DNA of 64,000 nucleotides from Sipunculus nudus (GCA_026874595.1 CM049313.1:52313659-52377658); one strand, 5' to 3'. Shown: positions 36,380 to 49,795, numbered from the stretch's first letter. Numbers and translations: made by a program. The notes: generated by a model from the sequence alone, not told the origin.

Positions 36380-39300
36380 AGTAATATTCTTGTTAAAAAA
36401 GGCCTGTTCTACGTAACATGTTAGAAATACGTATAAATACTCTTATTTGAAGGGGTATTATACTACCATTATTAGCATCGACGCAGCTCGCCTGCAAAGT
36501 CTATTTAAATCAAAGTGAAAAAAGGATCAGGGTATATGGTTTCTGCTTGATAAGTGATTTTGCTAATGTTTCTTTTAAAATAGTTCCATGGTTCAAGTCA
36601 GATATAAAGATTAGCCGTTTTGTTAGTTCAAGTTATAACATCACAACATGGAATAGCAGATATATTACAGGAATAGGGTAAAGACTGGCAAAGCAGGCCC
36701 GTCAGTGCCAAGTGCTTCTGTTACTTTTTGCCTTCAGTAAATCCATCCTTTCCTAAGGGACAGATTTCTCTGGCACTGGTTTATTGCGACCATTCCCCAA
36801 AATTATGTTTAGTCCCCGGGGTGGTAACCACAAAAGGCCTGAGCCGACTGAGATTTAAAATAGGAAGGTTTCAACAGTAAACTATATACTCACCATGGGC
36901 ATGTATGTTTTCGTGTCTCATATTTAGTAGATTTATAGGCACTGAAAAAATTTTTTTTTCAGAGCTTATTATCAAAGAGTGGTATTATAACATATATCTA
37001 CTGTTTCTGATACTTGACATGTTTCCTGCATTTGACTTAATGGATTTTTTTAAACTAAATATTAAGGGTATATGGTATGCTGGTGGTCATAAGAACTACA
37101 TATCCGCACTCTTATCCATAGAAGTCAATTTAAATGCCTGTATAAATAAAAATGCACCATGGTTACACTGTTTTTCGTCGTTACCGGGGTAATGACGCCA
37201 CACTTGTGAATAACTGATGCAAAATTATCAATATAAACTGATATGAGCTTCTCTCTTTCTAAAATTTTTTGAAGTCACAGAAATATACTTTACCTGGGAG
37301 TCTAATGTATATGCTGTGGTGGCTTTCGTTTTACGTCTTCTCTTTTAATTGGTAATTCTTGAAGGTGTATTAACATAGAATATAGATGGTCAAGAGGTTT
37401 TTTTCTGAAATACGACAGTATGTTGATTATAATGTCGAGACAAATGTAACTCAGCTAAAACCGCATCATAGACTTGTCTGACATTAGCTAACAGCAACAA
37501 AACAGAACAGAAAAATCTCATCTGCCTTCATGTTTGGTCCTTAGAAAACTGTCATATTACGGATAACAGAGGACACCACGGAAGATCAACATAGTCATGT
37601 GACTACTAATGGATAAAATGTTAGGAACATTCTGGTAATTGTCTTGGGGTTGTTTCCCTCTTAGTAGGTGTATAATTTTTCTGCTATGTTGAATTATGTT
37701 TCCGATTATCACCCAGAATACACGTTATAATTTGTGGAACATACTGTTACTATACATACTGTAAGTTAAAAAGGATAAATTTATAGTACAAAAAAGTCAA
37801 GTTTATTAACACAGTAGGCACATAAGCACAAGGATAAGTACATAGGCACAACCCTGTGGACTTGAAATATTAAGTTGCTCGAAGTTGTGATAACTTGATT
37901 ATGTGTAGGTGTTTGGTTTGCGGGAATATAAAATCTTATCTACATTATCTCAATAAAACGATTCGGACCTTGTATTTTAATTTCAGAAAGTAGCATTTTT
38001 CGTAGAACTTATTGATATACAATATTTATGGTGACAGATGTTACAAACACATTGATACCATTGATGTATCCCTTGCAGGGACGCTGAGAGGATGAGAAGA
38101 GGTTTCACAGAGATTTCAAAAACGCAACCAGGAATCTGGAAAAAAGATGCTTCATCTTTGTAGCCCGCCTTCTGACAAAATCGATTTCTGGTATTTACAG
38201 TTATATTATAAATAGACAATATCCATCACTAAACAGGGTTTTTAGAATGTTTGTCATACCTTATTCTTTTCAGAGAATGGAAATCTATTTAATCTTTTGT
38301 TCCAGATGTAATCGATGATCCCTATCGTCTCGATACTTACACTGGTTCAGGTCTTGAAAAGCCGTATTTACATGCAATTATAATTATATATAAACAAATT
38401 GTTCAAAATTATATACAGATAGGCGATTATGCTTTTAATCTAAATCGGAATGCTAGGAAATTTATTTATCCTACACTCGACACGATTGAGGCACACCGAA
38501 CAATAGAGTCTTGTCAAAAACATACACCGCTGAATAAACGTTTCATGTAACATCATGTCCGCTTAAACATAAATCTCTCACATGCCTCCTTCCTGCGATA
38601 CAGTTTGCAATGATTAGCTTTACTTTGCTTTGATAGTTTAAACTGAACAACAACTTAATCATTTAGAGTGCCTCTTGATGTAATATTTATTGCCAAGAAA
38701 ATATTTTTAATGCAATCACTAGGTAGATAATTCTTATGATATAGCCTTTTTAAATTTAACTTTTGCAACATCAAGACTTTTTAATTTTTTAGCCAACTGA
38801 AGGTTGAAAGTGGGTGTACGTTTCTACGCAGTTTCAAAATACATGGTCTCCTGGAAACACCGAAGCATTACAGCTCGTGGTATGCTCTCTCGGGTTAACA
38901 TTAAGTTCCTTTAGAGCTGTAAGAGTTCAACGAAAATTAATATCGACCTGGCACCTTCCACAGAGCAAGTACAAATATGATATGCATAAAAAATTCTAAA
39001 GTTAATAATATGTTCTCAAAATGAATATGTTAACTTCAAGTCCTAAAGAAATGGTTTGGTAGACGTTTGTATTGAACAGGCTAAAGCTAAATATGAAACA
39101 ACTAAGTCTTCTGTAGATCAAACCTTCTTTATGTTTCTAAAAGAGACTGCCTGTCCTCAGGCAAAGTCTGTGCTTCGTTGAATGATCCATACTGCCAGGC
39201 TGTGTGATGAATGATTTGATACAACGTTAAGAAGATCAGCCGTGTCGTTTCAAAAACAATTAGGCTTCCCTTTCACATGCATAATATCGTTTCCTTCTCT

Positions 39301-40300
39301 ATAAGATCAGCTCTTTCGGCCATTCTACTATATCATTCCATAAATTAACAATAAGGCAGAGAACATTTTTTCGAGCTAGATACCACCCTGCCTGCAAGAA
39401 GGCTGTAAAGATACGGTATTAGGATGACCTGTCTGTGATAACGCATCTATCGCTGATTTACAGTAGCGCCAGACAGTAGAAGTCGTCGTCCCCGCTCATA
39501 TTCACTAGAAGCGAATGATTGGATAACTGTGTTATAAAAAAGGCTGCGTTCTTTGATAACCGGTAAGCAAGCTTTTTCCAGTGCTTCTCAGCTAAATTAT
39601 TCGAAACACAGTTTCAGCAGGCTTGCCACTTTAAGGTGGCCAGTTTATGCCAAATCCTATAACGAAGAAAAGAGAACGTCGTTTATCCGAACACCGTTTA
39701 TCCGAAAATCGTTTATCGGAAACCTTAGCAACGTAAATTTTATCGAAATCCAAAAAATGAAAACGTAAATATCAGAATATGTTGGAATAAAAATAATGTT
39801 ATTGCAAATAACATACAGATATAGGCAGTGATACATATAGACAGTGATCATACCGATTTATTTAAGCACAAGACCGTATAGCCAAGACAACCCGACTATG
39901 TAGGCACTGATAATTTTGCTGGTAAGCCTAAATGAAGTCGTGGTACAAGCAATTTCGAGGAATGCATCGCAATGGTCGGCCATCATCGTATATTTATATA
40001 TTGTTAACAGACCATAATCCTAACATTAGGCAATGGATGATGAATTAACACAAAAGAACAAATATGAACTAAAAACCCACACTGAAACTCCGTCTCTATG
40101 TTAAAGAGTCGTATATTGTATGGAATTAAAGTTGATTGCGTTCAGTAACTCATGCGAGCCATGCTGACAGAAATTCAGGCGGTAAAATGATAAAAAAATG
40201 CGGAGGGATTTACCAGTATGCTGAGATAAAACGGAACTTTTCTCGCTTATGTAAGGTTTTGATAGAAAGTGCACCAGGGATTCTAATGATTGGTCTGGTT
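36380..40300. other. Non-coding remainder of duplication copy 2
   Basis: Aligned in blocks with 21102-27290 of copy 1 and shows the empty site of the inverted LINE near 37165-37177. It includes a 15-bp minisatellite near 39679-39722 (CGTTTATCCGAA-type, three units) and S copy B. No gene supported. Confidence 0.5.
39913..40300 (+). repeat. Repeat core S, copy B
   Basis: Contains AAGCAATTTCGAGGAATGCATCGCAATGG, TTGTTAACAGACCATAATCCTAACATTAGGCAA and TTTACCAGTATGCTGAG, matching copies A, C and D. The open frame 40136-40489 starts within it and has no conserved counterpart. Confidence 0.65.
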
Positions 40301-40499
40301 TTTGTCAGAAGACCGCGTATGTTTAAGCCATTAGGTGTTGTAAGAAATGACGGTAATATGTGCATCCTGTTTAGGCCTTATGATGCCTTCCTCGCTGAGA
40401 GATATAACGGCACTCCGACAGCCAGTAAGATGGTCGTAAACTCTCTAGTGTTAGAGAGCAGAAATTGCGCTACCGATCGTAGGTGGTAAGGGTGAAAAA

Positions 40500-43400
40500 C
40501 AACGCCTGTCGATGTGTTTTGTTCTCGGTTCGCCTTTAATCAGGCCTCCAAGGCCGGGGAGACCAAAATTCTTGATATTACATAAATGTGATTATTCACA
40601 TTTTTACTGCAGTAATTTGTAAATCGATTTCGAGTTCTCCATGCTACCCATGGCATGAAATTTGGTACAATGGTCCGGGCCGTTTAGCAATACGTTATTT
40701 TTTTTTGTATGACATATTGTTTTAATGATCAATTGATGTCACCCATATGTTATTGGCAGTGTTTATTGTAAGGGCTTGCTACATCTGTTCGTCTGTCGAT
40801 CAGTGTAACTCCCGTTACCATGCGGCAGAATATGCGGCTCTCTATTAAAGGCGGCGTGATTAGCACCGGGTTGTTAACCCACGTGCGTCACAAATGCCAC
40901 GTGGTGTCAAGCTTAGAATTTTACACAATGATGGACTTTATATTTTTCACAATTTAGCAAATGGTTACTTAGTTGCTCTGTCTATCAGCATTTTTGCTCC
41001 AAATGTCGTATAGGAACAGGTTGACATACGAAGAACAAGCCTTCAAATATTGAAGACAATCTGGATCACCATTATGAGGTTTCCCTATCCCAGACGGGGC
41101 CAACTGACTTGGCCGCCTTCATTCTACAGCTGATCTGGGAACGTGACACACATTTTTCATGAAGCATACCGCAAAGCATGATCAGGATCCTGGCTAAGGT
41201 TGAAATCGCTACTTACCAGTTTTTGAAATGTCCTGCTAAAAATGCAGCTGTCCGGCTCAGATCACATATGTCTAGCAACTCTTAGGATTTATATATGGCT
41301 TGATGTATAAGATATTTCTACCTCTGCCATACCGTTTAGACCGCTGCAATGACTGTAGTCTAGTGTTATAAATGAAAAGCAGCACTTGGACCTGAATATC
41401 GTCAGACAAGGCCACTCTCAGTGAAAGAAAGGACTGCGAGTCAGTAGACACGCCGTCACACAGCAAAGGCAAGAGGATGCCGCTGGGGGGGGGGGGGGGG
41501 CATCTCACAATTAACAACTACTCTCAACCTCACTGTCACTTCCAGTCGTCTACCTCTGTGATTTTTTTCTATTTTGCCGAAGCATGTGTGGTCTTATGCG
41601 GACTTTACAAAAGAAAGGCTTATTTCATGGCCTAGTCCTGGATCAATTACAAGGTGAGGAGAGACTAGAGACTCCGGGTCCAAGACATTTAATTTTTCAT
41701 CTCAAGATAAATCTCACGATAAATACGAGATAGATAATGTCGATTAACAAACAGATTGTGTCGATTCTCTTAAGTAGGGTCTGCTATATGTGCACCCTAA
41801 AATTCAGGTACAAAGGCTAAATCAGAACGTCAAATGCTAAAAAAAGATAAGAAAACTGAAAATGTTACATACAAGTTTGACATCGTTTTTTAATAAGATT
41901 GTATGACAAAGTATATATATACCTTTTCATCTAGAAACAAGAAAAAGAATATACATGGTAATATTTAAAAAAAAATCCTTCTACCTTTGCACGACCACAG
42001 CTTCAGCTGTATACATAAAAAGTCAATATACTCGGCCTTAACGAATCAAGATTGTTTTTATCAGCAGGCTGAGATTATAGTCGCAATCAATATCTAACTC
42101 GGCCATGAGACTTTATATAGCCCACTTCCCCTATTAGGGGGTTGTATGATAACTTCTGCATTCGAGGGTGATCTTTCTTTTTCATTTTCAGAGAAATGTC
42201 TTTCAGTCATCTTCAAGGTTTCATTAAAGACATTTAAAAATGATTTATTACCTATTTAGTAATGTTTTAGCCATAGCCATAGCAGCATAGTTTGCCTTTA
42301 ATATTTGTAATTCATATATGGTTTTATAAGAAAAACCAGGGAGTTTCGGTGTAAAGTAATATCGTCTCACAAAACGAAAAAACAGACTGATCATTAATCA
42401 TCGTTTTAATCCATAGATTTTTCAGGTTCAAGTGTCATAAAAGTAATTTCTCTTTTGATTTTAATTTCTCTATTTTGGTCGACAACACCGATATCACCTT
42501 ATTTTCGTGGGGCATTTGATAGAACTTCATAAATATTAAGATTTTATACTGATGGCTACAGCCGACACTGCGATATTTGGTTACAGCTAGAACTGACGGC
42601 TGAACGATGTGTCCAAAGACAACATTTGTGATTTTGCGATTGATCAAAATTAAAGGTTTCTGTCAAGATGCCGTAGTATGCAGCCAAACCACAAATATTT
42701 GTTTGAAAAATATATTTTCCTCAGCTAAATAAAATGTTATATTTCCTATCGGCCATATTGAGAATATCCATAAAAATGCGATTTTGAATATATTTGATTC
42801 AACGTTTTGTAATTTAATTTAACCCCACTAAACACCTTGTTTAAAATGTAAATATTGTTCCTTACCGGGGCGTTAGGGTAAACATTCAAAATCGTGGATA
42901 ACTGCTGTTGTGTACGTTTCCCTCTTATTGTTTGCTTATAAAGGCCATATATCGGTAGATAAAAGGATACTATTCACAAATAATGTATAACAACTGTTGT
43001 TTAGGACATTTATTCATCCAGATTTAAACCCAAGCGTTCATTTAGTCATTTTATGCCACATTAATAATATAAAAAAGATCAGCAGAGTACTTTAGAATTC
43101 ATGTTTTAACTAAAATTAATAGGTCGATCAGTAGAGTGGAGCCTGTTTAAAATACCACCTGTCTAATAAGACAACCTGCCTTTTCAGACCACTCTTGAGT
43201 GAACCGAAAGCATTCAGATTGGTTAAAACCAACCTGTCTATTAAGACAACCTGTGAATTAACACCGATTTTGGCTCACGTGTTTTACTTTTAAAGGGTAT
43301 TAATTTTAGCATAGTATTGATATTTCAGGTTCTAAGTAAAAAATGATTTTCATGAAATGTTGAGAGTAAATAAACAGATGTGTTTGGTCATACGGCTACA

Positions 43401-44217
43401 TGGCTGCTTCAGCCAGAAACTTTATTTCCTATGTTCTTGACATCCGTCAGTTTTTGTACCCAGTGTTATGAATAATCAGTCTGGTTCACAGGTCAGACAC
43501 ACAATGGAAAAGAATAGTTTGATATGCAAATATATATATTATAATGATTCGGATTACCTCCGAAATTAATTAGTTCATTTCTAGTGTGTTGCACTTAACC
43601 TCTACTAAGCTTCATCAAGATCCACTTAATACTTAATGCGTAAATTTACTGAAAGACAAGCCCCAAAAAAGGGGAACATGTTCTCGCCACAAGGCGAAGT
43701 TATCTTGACATATATTATTTTGTACATGCACTTTTATCACGAGGGCACTGTCCTGTTGATAAAAATTCATGAAAGCGGGGTATGTATTAACCGTAATCTT
43801 AGTAACACAGACACGTCTATTACAATAATGATAGTCACGTATATAGTGCTCCACTTTATCTTCTTTCACGTTAAAGCTGTGCCGGATCTGAAGACTCTGA
43901 GGAATTCATCCTAAACCGTCGGAATGGAAGGCTTTTTACTTTAAAGCTCCGATAAATGGTGTTTGTCACGCAAGGTCGGCTGTAAAGGACCTGTGGCCCA
44001 GACGCCTGATCCAATATATTAAATGATGCCCCGGAGACAGGGATGCCGGTAATTCCCCCATTTCACACCAAATCATGTCCTTTAAGACTCCTTCAAAAGA
44101 AAGTTGATCCCTCCTTTGTCACGTTAATTGCTTTTGAAGTTTATATGTGCGGATAACTTGTTTATAATTCCCAGTTAACAGCCTGTCATGGAAATAAATA
44201 TTATATTCATTTTATTT
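40500..44217. other. Non-coding DNA left of the retrotransposon
   Basis: No gene recognised. It contains a poly-G run (about 41486-41500), a two-unit imperfect repeat (ACCTGTCTA-TAAGACAACCTG, 43150-43260) and a comparatively GC-rich, high-complexity block at 43915-44130 with no coding potential. Confidence 0.45.
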
Positions 44218-44221
44218 CATG
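44218..44221. repeat. Target-site duplication of LTR retrotransposon (left)
   Basis: CATG, repeated at 51047-51050 directly after the 3' LTR. It fixes the element's boundaries and shows it has not been rearranged since insertion. Confidence 0.9.
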
Positions 44222-45010
44222 TTTTACAGGTGCTCTTTTTATTGTGTGACACGGGCGTAACTCGTGTTGTTGTTACATTTTATGTTTATTCCGTACTGGT
44301 TGAACTCTCGTTGTCATGTGAGCCTTGGGTTTTCACGACTGGTCGTGGGTAACGTGATGAGCCTGGTATGTGTAGAGATACAGGGCTATGTCTTTCTAGA
44401 GAATTCCTGAAACGCGTGTTTACTGTTGAGTAGGGTCCTTATAGACTGTTCGAGAAGTGGAAAATTCCCGACTTGGGGTGTGAAGGTATCTAAAGGGGTT
44501 GTTTTTTTTAGAACCACAGGGCAGTGCAGAGCAGATACCAGCGGACGCAGAAGCGTGTGTCAAGACCTTATCCGACGAATGCGGCAATTATAGATGTTCA
44601 AGAACTTTTTCCAGGATTTTGTACATTTGGACTTCAGTTTACTTTCTGTGTTGTTGCAAGAACTTTCCACTGGACTGTCATTCTCCGAGAGTTTACATTC
44701 AAAGGACTTATCGTGGTGATGGTATTGGTATCGACGTACTGTGACATTATCTTTCTGTGTGATTATATTGACTTGTTGCTATAACGATGTTTTACTGTAT
44801 ATAATTGTATTGATTTAGTGTATTGTATTGTTAGGGTCGGTTTTTTTTTTAAATTATAGTTATTTGTTAACAAAAAAACACTGACTTCTTTATACATTCC
44901 CCTAGACATTTCACGCTGCCTGGTGTTACAGAATCTGACTTTTTTTATCTCCATTACAACATTTGTGTTCATCACGCATACGTGATCTGTTTATATTAGG
45001 TTTCGTAACA
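44222..45010 (+). repeat. 5' LTR (789 bp)
   Basis: Starts TTTTACAGG (the usual TGTTACAGG with a mutated G) and ends TTTCGTAACA. The TATA position of the family is mutated here (TATCTAAAG, 44487-44496), and the AATAAA signal present in the other LTRs is lost near 44850, so this copy's promoter is probably weak or dead. Confidence 0.92.
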
Positions 45011-45179
45011 TAAAATTGGAGGGCGTCCGGGATCCTTAATAGTTTTCAAATTCATTAGGCCTTGACCTGGACACATTTTTTTATCATACATTGTTTACAA
45101 GATTACATACTGTTTATAGTGCATTTTTTACAAGATTTATATCAGTGGTTTTTTTTTTTTATTGTTTTGACATCTTAAC
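45011..45179 (+). other. Untranslated leader with possible primer-binding site
   Basis: Immediately 3' of the LTR lies TAAAATTGGAGGGCGTCCGG. The TGGAGGGCGTCC part could pair with a tRNA 3' end finishing in CCA, the normal primer for minus-strand synthesis. I cannot name the tRNA. The rest is T-rich leader before the gag ATG at 45180. Confidence 0.45.
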
Positions 45180-46539
45180 ATGGCAGATTTCAAACCTGAG
45201 ACATTTGTTGACGATCCGGACCCTATTCAATTTGAACAGTTGTCAAAAGACCAGTTGTTGCGTTTGGGACAACACTAAGGTCTAAGTGTGAAAAAAGCTT
45301 TGAGAAAGCCTGATATCATTGCTAAAATCATGCAAGATCTTATTTGCAATGGTTTAATTGAAGAGACTGAAGTTGAAACATCAAAAATGACAGCCGTAAG
45401 GCAATTAGAATTTAAAAAGTTGGAAATGAAACATGAGCTAGCATTGAAACAGTTAGAATTAGAAAAAGAAAAAATGAGAGATGAAAAGAGACAGACTAGA
45501 AAAAGAAAAAGAAATTGAGTTTATACGACTGGAGTAAGAAAGACTTAAACTAGAACATAGTCTAAGTTCTGCCCCAACTCACAGTTTTGATGTTACTAAA
45601 CACCTTAGACTTGTCCAACCTTTTCAAGAAAAAGAGGTTGATAAATATTTCTTACACTTTGAGAAGGTAGCCGAAATTTAAAATGGCCTAAGGAAAATTG
45701 GACTATGCTGTTACAAAGTGTATTGACTGGCAAGGCCAGAGAAATTTATACAGAGCTTTCACTAGAAGCTGCTGCTGACTATGACCTGGTAAAATGGTTA
45801 ATCCTAAAAGGTTATGAGTTAGTTCCAGAGGCTTGCCACCAGAAATTCAGAAATTGGGAAAAGCGCAAAAAACAGACCTACGTCGAATTTGCTAGGACAA
45901 AAGAGCAGTTGTTTGATCGCTGGTGTAGTTCTAAAAATGTAATGACAGGTTATGACAATTTGCGCCAGTTGATTTTGCTTGAAGAATTTAAGCGCTGCAT
46001 TAACGCAGATGTTAAAACTTTTTCACGATGTGAAAAGTCCTGAAACACTTGACATTGCTGCTCAATTAGCTGATGATTATTCATTGACACACAAAATGTC
46101 CTTTACTAGCAAATCAAACCAGTCATTCACAAAACAGAATGTAAAACAGTATGGTCAAAAGAAGTTGAAAGCGCAGTCACCCAATACTAGTAGTCCTGAT
46201 AGTTCAGCAAAGCCAATATCTACACCTCAGTCTACGTCCACTGTGTCTAAGTCCAAAAAAGACCAGTCATTTTCAAAGAAAATCTGTAATTACTGCAAGA
46301 AAGAAGGTCATCTAATACCTGACTGCTGGAAACTTGCGAATAGACCAAATAGCAAACCTGGTTTTGTTTCAAAATCTATGCATAGCATAGTACAAGAGCC
46401 AGGCTCTTTTCATGTAAATAAGGGATACAACTCTTTTGTTCACTCAAATAAAGAGTTTAATGCTACGGAGGCCCAAGTGCCGTCTAAAACCAAAGAAGAA
46501 TCCGTAGATTGCGGGGTAAAAACCTCAGTTGATTCCTGA
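45180..46539 (+). pseudogene. gag: gag (capsid/nucleocapsid) remnant
   Basis: Gag forms the particle and packages RNA. The ATG at 45180 opens a frame of 32 codons to a nonsense TAA at 45276. The same frame then continues through VKKALRKPDIIAKIMQDL and a charged coiled-coil (EKEKM region) to 45518. A frameshift near 45500 and stops near 45534 and 45679 follow. The capsid part (LLQSVLTGKAREIYTEL, then WEKRKKQTYVEFA) is in the 45705-46043 frame. Another shift leads to the nucleocapsid with one zinc knuckle, C-x2-C-x4-H-x4-C, at 46285-46326. The frame ends with an in-frame TGA at 46537. Motifs show a gypsy-type Gag, now unusable. Confidence 0.85.
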
Positions 46540-46758
46540 GAGGAATTTAATAAGGCTAGGTCCTTTCAAGACTCCTGCGAGGAGTGTTCTCTAAATGAGG
46601 CTAAGTCCTTTTATGACTCTTGCGAGAGTATTTCAAATGAGCCCAGGTCCTCTTATGACAAACAAAAGTTTGTTTCTGCTGATGAAAATTCCTCTGTTGA
46701 CTCCCATGAGAAGTTTGGTAAGGATGTAGATTCCTTAGATGACTCTGAAACAGAGTTT
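46540..46758 (+). pseudogene. Acidic repetitive linker between gag and protease
   Basis: Continues the gag frame after a nonsense codon. The translation is rich in Glu, Asp and Ser, with a loosely repeated SF-DSCE motif. Probably a Gag-Pol linker without catalytic role. The antisense frame here is a shadow. Confidence 0.5.
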
Positions 46759-47279
46759 ATGACTGACACTGTCAATGTCAGTTCTTTGTTTGATGAGGTT
46801 GAGGTAGTAGATTCCTCTCTTGACTCTGAAATGGAGTTATTTGAGCCATTCATACATGATGGTTTTGTATCACTTTCAAGTGATTTTTCAGATTCTACCC
46901 CTATTAGAATTTTGAGGGACACTGGTTCAGGCCAGACTCTCATGTTATCAAACACTTTGCCATTTTCTAATGGGTCCTTTACTGGTGCACATGCGCTTGT
47001 TAATGGCGTGTTTTCAGACAGGCACACTTCAGTTCCGCTTCACAGTATCCATTTAAAGTCAGATTTGATTTCTGGGAATATTACTGTGGGTATAAGAACT
47101 ACTTTACCCTTTAAAGGAATTCAGTTGCTACTATAGGCAATGATTTTGCAGGTGATAAAGTACAGCCTGTACCAAGAGTGACAAAAAAGCCGTCACTTGA
47201 TCAGGACACTGATCGGGAAAGTAAGGATATTCCTGGTTTGTATCCTTCATGTGCTGTAACTAGATCTATGGCCAAGTAA
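46759..47279 (+). pseudogene. Aspartic protease domain remnant
   Basis: The retropepsin would cleave the Gag-Pol polyprotein. The active-site triplet Asp-Thr-Gly (followed by Ser) is intact at 46918-46929 in a typical RDTGSGQTLM context. After about 70 residues a frameshift near 47128 interrupts the LLLGND-like block that ends such domains. The next frame carries a GND-FAGD stretch and the TRSMAK sequence common at the protease-integrase junction, then a TAA at 47277. Catalytic residues survive but the reading frame does not. Confidence 0.8.
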
Positions 47280-48660
47280 AACACATATGAGTATAATGGT
47301 CCAGATAATAACACTCTGGGAGTCACTAGTGACTCATCTAATGACTCGCCCGTACAGGGTGCAGCATTCTCAAGGTCTTATCAAGAACTTTTCGCGGAAC
47401 AGCATAAGGACCCTGATATTTCATGTTTGTTTCCCAGGGCAGTTTCTGAAGATGAACTGTCACAGAACCAAGTTGGTTTCTATGTCAAAAATGGAGTGCG
47501 TATGCGTAAATGGCGACCACCTGATGTATGCGCTGATGATGAGTGGGCCATCAAGCATCAAATAGTAATGCCAAAAGGCTTTCGCAGTGAAGTTCTAAGC
47601 ATGGCACATGAGACTCCTTTGTCCGGCCATTTAACAATAAATAAAACTTATCAGAAAGTTAGTACACACTTCTTTTGGCCTAGCCTCAGGAAAGATGTTG
47701 TACAATTTTTAAATCATGCCATACATGTCAGATGGTAGGCAAGTCCAATCAGAATCCTCCTTAGGCCCCACTTAGGCCTATTCCTGCTTTCGAGGAACCA
47801 TTCAGTAGGATTATTGTTGATTGTGTTGGACCACTGCCCAAAACAAAATCTGGACATGAATACTGGCTGACAATAATGTGCGCATCTACCAGGTTCCCTA
47901 AGGCAATACCATTGCACAAAATTAATGCCAAGAGTGTTGTCAAAGCTCTGACCAAGTTTTTTACAACTTTTTGATTACCAAGATCCGTCTAGTTTGACCA
48001 AGGGTCTAATTTTACGTCTGGCTTATTGCGACAAGTTATGCTTGAGCTAGGTATAAAACAGTACGGCTCTTCGCCATACCATCCTGAAATTCGCCCTCGA
48101 GCGTTTTCACCAGACATTAAAAAACATGATCAGAACTTATTGCTATGACACACAGAAAGACTGGGATCTGGGAAAGTGGGACCTATTGTTGTTTGCTGTC
48201 AGAGAATCCTTTCACGAGTCCTCAGGTTTCAGTCCCTTTGAACTAGTTTTTGGACACTCCGTTCGCGGACCATTGAAACTGCTTAAAGAAAAACTCTTGT
48301 GTGAGAATCCTGATTCTCTTAGTTTACTGCAGTATGTCTCATACTGTCGCACTAAACTACACAATGCCTGTGAGATTGCAAAGTCAAATCTAAAATCTGC
48401 ACAAAGTAAAATGAAAACAGTATGACAAGCACACTGTAAGTAGGATGTTTGAGCCTGGTGAAAAGGTCCTTGCCTTACTTCCCATCCCTGGCAGACGTCT
48501 GCAAGCTAAGTATTTTGGTCCTTACGTTGTTGACAAGAAAGTCAGTGATTTAAATTACATACAGTTGACACCAGATAGATATAAGAAGAAACAACTGTGC
48601 CATGTTAACATGTTGAAACCATATTATGACAGAAATAGCACATCAGATGTTGTACATAAT
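47280..48660 (+). pseudogene. Integrase remnant, located upstream of RT
   Basis: Integrase inserts the cDNA into the host genome. Three parts are seen. The zinc-binding HHCC domain has His codons at 47607 and 47628 and the Cys pair at 47717 and 47726, with a frameshift between the pairs. The DDE core has Asp at 47819, Asp at 47996 and Glu at 48099, separated by stops near 47970-47992 and another frameshift. The GPY-type C-terminal domain lies in the 48445 frame with GPY at 48517-48525. The 48445-48987 frame carries straight on into RT sequence, proving that integrase lies before RT here. Antisense frames are shadows. Confidence 0.88.
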
Positions 48661-48689
48661 GTTACTGCTGTTAATTTGGTAAACACTGA

Positions 48690-49795
48690 CCCTGACCCAG
48701 TTAAAGTAGATACTGATTGTAAGTGTGAAGTAAACATTCAGTGTGGTACAGTACCGTTAACAAATTCAGATGTGCTTAAAATCCTGGATGCCAAACTGTC
48801 ACACGTTACCGCACAACAAGAACTCAAGAACCTGCTGCGGAAGTACAAACATTTGTTTAGTGACATTCAAACACGATTTAACATGTTGTGCCATGATGTC
48901 GATGTTGGCGAGGCAAGCGCAGTCAAGCAACATCCATATAGACTGAATCCAGAAAAGCAAAGGTATCTACAGGATGAGATTCAATAATTGCAGGACAATA
49001 ATTTTATTGAACCTAGTAACAGTAACTGGAGTTCACCAAGTATTCTTGTGCCAAAACCTGATGGAAGTTACCGTATGTGCACAGATTATCGAAAACTGAA
49101 CTCTGTCACCAAGACTGACACGTTCCCGATTCCGAGGATCGAGGATTGTATTGATAGAGTCGGTAGCTCCAGATATGTCAAAGTTTGACTTGTTAAAAGG
49201 TTTCTGGCAAGTTCCGCTGACAGAACGAGCGAAAGAAGTGTCCGCATTTGTGACGCCGCAAAAAATGTACCAGTATAAAGTTATGCCGTTTAACATGAAG
49301 AACTCGCCAGCCACATTCCAGCGCCTCATCCATATGGTTGTCAAGGACATTCAGGTCTGCGACGCATATATTGATGACCTTATCGTGTACAGCGACACCT
49401 GGGAGAAACATCTGCAAATTCTTTACGACCTATTCGAACGACTCAGTGAGGCACGTCTGGCCGTCAACTTAGTAAAATCTGAGTTTTGTCATGCACACGT
49501 AACATTATTGGGTCATATTGTAGGGCAGGGTCAGGTAAAACCTGTTGATGCTAAGATAAGTGCTATTTCTGCATTTCCTAGACCAGAGAACAAAAAGCAA
49601 ATAATGCGTTTTCTTGGTATGGTTGGATACTACAGGAAGTTTTGTCCAAATTTTTCTACTGTAGCTGAACCTTTGTCTAATTTGTTAAAGAAGAAACAAA
49701 AGTTTGTATGGAATGATCAGTGTGAAAATGCATTTCAGAATTTTGAAGCCATTCTGCAAAGTTCACCATTTTTTAGCAGCTCCAGACTTTTCTGT
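48690..49795 (+). pseudogene. pol: Reverse transcriptase remnant
   Basis: RT copies element RNA into DNA. The N-terminal part (LLRKYKHLF, then HPYRL) shares the frame of the integrase tail. A nonsense TAA at 48985 is followed in the same frame by NWSSPSILVPKPDGSYRMCTDYRKLN, the finger and palm-entry motifs. A frameshift near 49190 moves on to SKFDLLKGFWQVPL, a KNSPATFQRL block and the catalytic YIDD at 49367-49378. The connection region (RFLGMVGYYRKF) follows. A further frameshift near 49775 leads into RNase H. All catalytic residues are present, but at least three breaks inactivate the protein. Confidence 0.9.

Larger units (their letters stand above)
31390..36380. other. 5-kb segment specific to duplication copy 2
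   Basis: Flanking homology with copy 1 stops near 31390 and resumes near 36380. In copy 1 the equivalent position holds only the LINE at 20190-21100. The segment contains an AT array, candidate minus-strand exons, an inverted S copy and a solo LTR, listed separately. The remainder shows nothing recognisable. Confidence 0.5.
28840..40300 (+). repeat. Tandem segmental duplication, copy 2
   Basis: Collinear with 16800-27295 (block list under copy 1). Copy-2-specific additions are the 366-bp insert at 29029-29394 and about 5 kb at 31390-36380, which includes candidate exons, an inverted S copy and a solo LTR. Copy 2 preserves the empty sites of two copy-1 insertions. Confidence 0.8.

Noticed and set aside
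40136-40489. 117-codon plus-strand frame as a gene
   Set aside because: It lies in repeat core S, and the other S copies do not conserve the frame.
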